DNA of 15,382 nt from EC70 sp018675395. GTDB lineage: Bacteria; Verrucomicrobiota; Verrucomicrobiia; Verrucomicrobiales; DEV007. This document shows positions 14,840-15,382 of this stretch, piece by piece; the stretch's first letter is position 1; each line of letters begins with the position of its first letter. Below the pieces are notes generated by a model. The model worked only from the letters and a program-made list of their open reading frames with translations. It was not told the DNA's origin and searched no databases. Location: assembly GCA_018675395.1 (NCBI GenBank), contig JABGYE010000352.1, positions 1 to 15,382 of the forward strand, read 5' to 3'. The position numbers and the translations under genes were made by a program.

Positions 14840-15357
14840 CGATCCAACAAGCCCTTAAGCAAGCTGAGAGGATCCTTTTTTAAGCTCTCTTTCACTGCAT
14901 CAGCCAAATCACGAAGAGCCACCGAAGCCCTAACCTTGGGCCTATTAAAATCACCACTAGAGACAAAAGGAATGTGTATTCTTCCTTCCTTTGTGACAGG
15001 CGTAAATAATAACTCAGCAACGGGACCGGCAACGCTCTTGCCAACAATCTCAGAAAGGACCGTATTGGCTCGTGTAAAAGTACTATTGGAAATTTTTTCT
15101 GAAAAAGTAAAACTCGCATTAATTAAATGCGCATTGTTTGCTGTATTTAGCCAAGCTCCTTCATCAATTACTAGACGGCTCCCGTTAATAATTACAGGCA
15201 ACGGTTCAACTGCCCGTAAAATATAATTCCTTAACCCTAGGCGAAATCTTGAATCCTCATTAACTACTAAAATTTCCTCAATAACACTAATGTCTAGGCC
15301 TGCTTCTTCTAACTGATCAAGCGCTGAAGCGAGTCTACTGGCTATAGGCAAAGACAT
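14836..15357 (-). CDS. unrecognised protein, possibly the C-terminal part of a longer one
   Basis: A 173-residue frame that I cannot assign to a family. It starts with a helical, Leu/Glu-rich stretch (LASALDQLEEAGLDISVIEEIL), followed by about 90 residues with the alternating hydrophobic pattern of beta strands (VIINGSRLVIDEGAWL, AHLINASFTFSE) and two Gly/Pro-containing turns, and ends with an amphipathic helix LADAVKESLKKDP and a Leu/Arg tail. No signal peptide or membrane helix is seen in this part. An AAGGA lies 9 nt before the ATG at 15357, so that may be the true start, but the frame is open for the remaining eight codons to the window edge, so the gene could be cut off. The strand pattern resembles the C-terminal repeats of large AsmA-like envelope proteins, which is only a guess. 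Confidence 0.6.
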   Translation of the reverse strand: MSLPIASRLASALDQLEEAGLDISVIEEILVVNEDSRFRLGLRNYILRAVEPLPVIINGSRLVIDEGAWLNTANNAHLINASFTFSEKISNSTFTRANTVLSEIVGKSVAGPVAELLFTPVTKEGRIHIPFVSSGDFNRPKVRASVALRDLADAVKESLKKDPLSLLKGLLDR

Positions 15358-15382
15358 AATTCTTGATCCTTTTTTGACAGTC

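Overview
The window is a compact, AT-leaning bacterial chromosome segment with no RNA genes, insertion sequences, CRISPR arrays or prophage genes that I can see. The gene set suggests a member of the PVC group, most likely Verrucomicrobiota: a secreted sialate O-acetylesterase-type hydrolase, a stand-alone AP2-domain protein, a Hanks-type Ser/Thr kinase with an N-terminal zinc ribbon and one membrane segment, a ClpX-like ATPase without the zinc domain, and a squalene/phytoene synthase. The taxonomy is inferred from gene content, not from a marker gene.

Layout. Positions 1-61 hold nothing I can name. An exported esterase-like gene (80-1834, +) converges on a minus-strand group made of an Hsp15-like S4 protein (1861-2328), an AP2-domain protein (2267-2713) and a possible 56-residue ORF (2740-2910). 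The stretch 2714-3093 has no firm gene; it holds that small ORF and a perfect 10-bp inverted repeat at 3027-3051. Next on the plus strand are a MoeB/ThiF-type adenylyltransferase fused to rhodanese (3094-4230), interrupted by one in-frame TGA, and a flavin reductase-like gene (4273-4743). A minus-strand run follows, read kinase (10470-8053), ClpX-like ATPase (7995-6397), recR (6319-5705), lipA (5655-4756), with gaps of only 49-77 nt, so probably one operon. Then come a RluD-type pseudouridine synthase (+), a squalene/phytoene synthase (-), hemW (+), hisI (+), araD (+) and an unrecognised, perhaps incomplete gene (-) at the right edge.

Main discovery. The TGA at 3667-3669 falls exactly where MoeB/Uba4/MOCS3 proteins carry the conserved cysteine of the (N/S)C(A/S)(E/D)GGVLG motif. 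The reading frame, both zinc-binding CxxC pairs and the rhodanese active-site Cys are all preserved on either side. A hairpin with a U-U mismatch and a GU-containing apical loop starts 11 nt after the TGA, with its loop 20 nt downstream, a layout that fits a bacterial SECIS element. The simplest reading is a selenocysteine-containing MoeB-rhodanese. A nonsense mutation, a sequencing error or a truly split protein (a GGAGG precedes an in-frame GTG) are the alternatives.

How the genes work together. The MoeB-rhodanese and flavin reductase-like proteins probably act together in sulfur or redox chemistry. The kinase operon couples a membrane signalling kinase with an unfoldase, DNA repair and lipoate synthesis. 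The right third is ordinary housekeeping metabolism (rRNA modification, isoprenoids, heme, histidine, pentose). Convergent pairs abut or overlap at their stop codons, typical of a streamlined genome.
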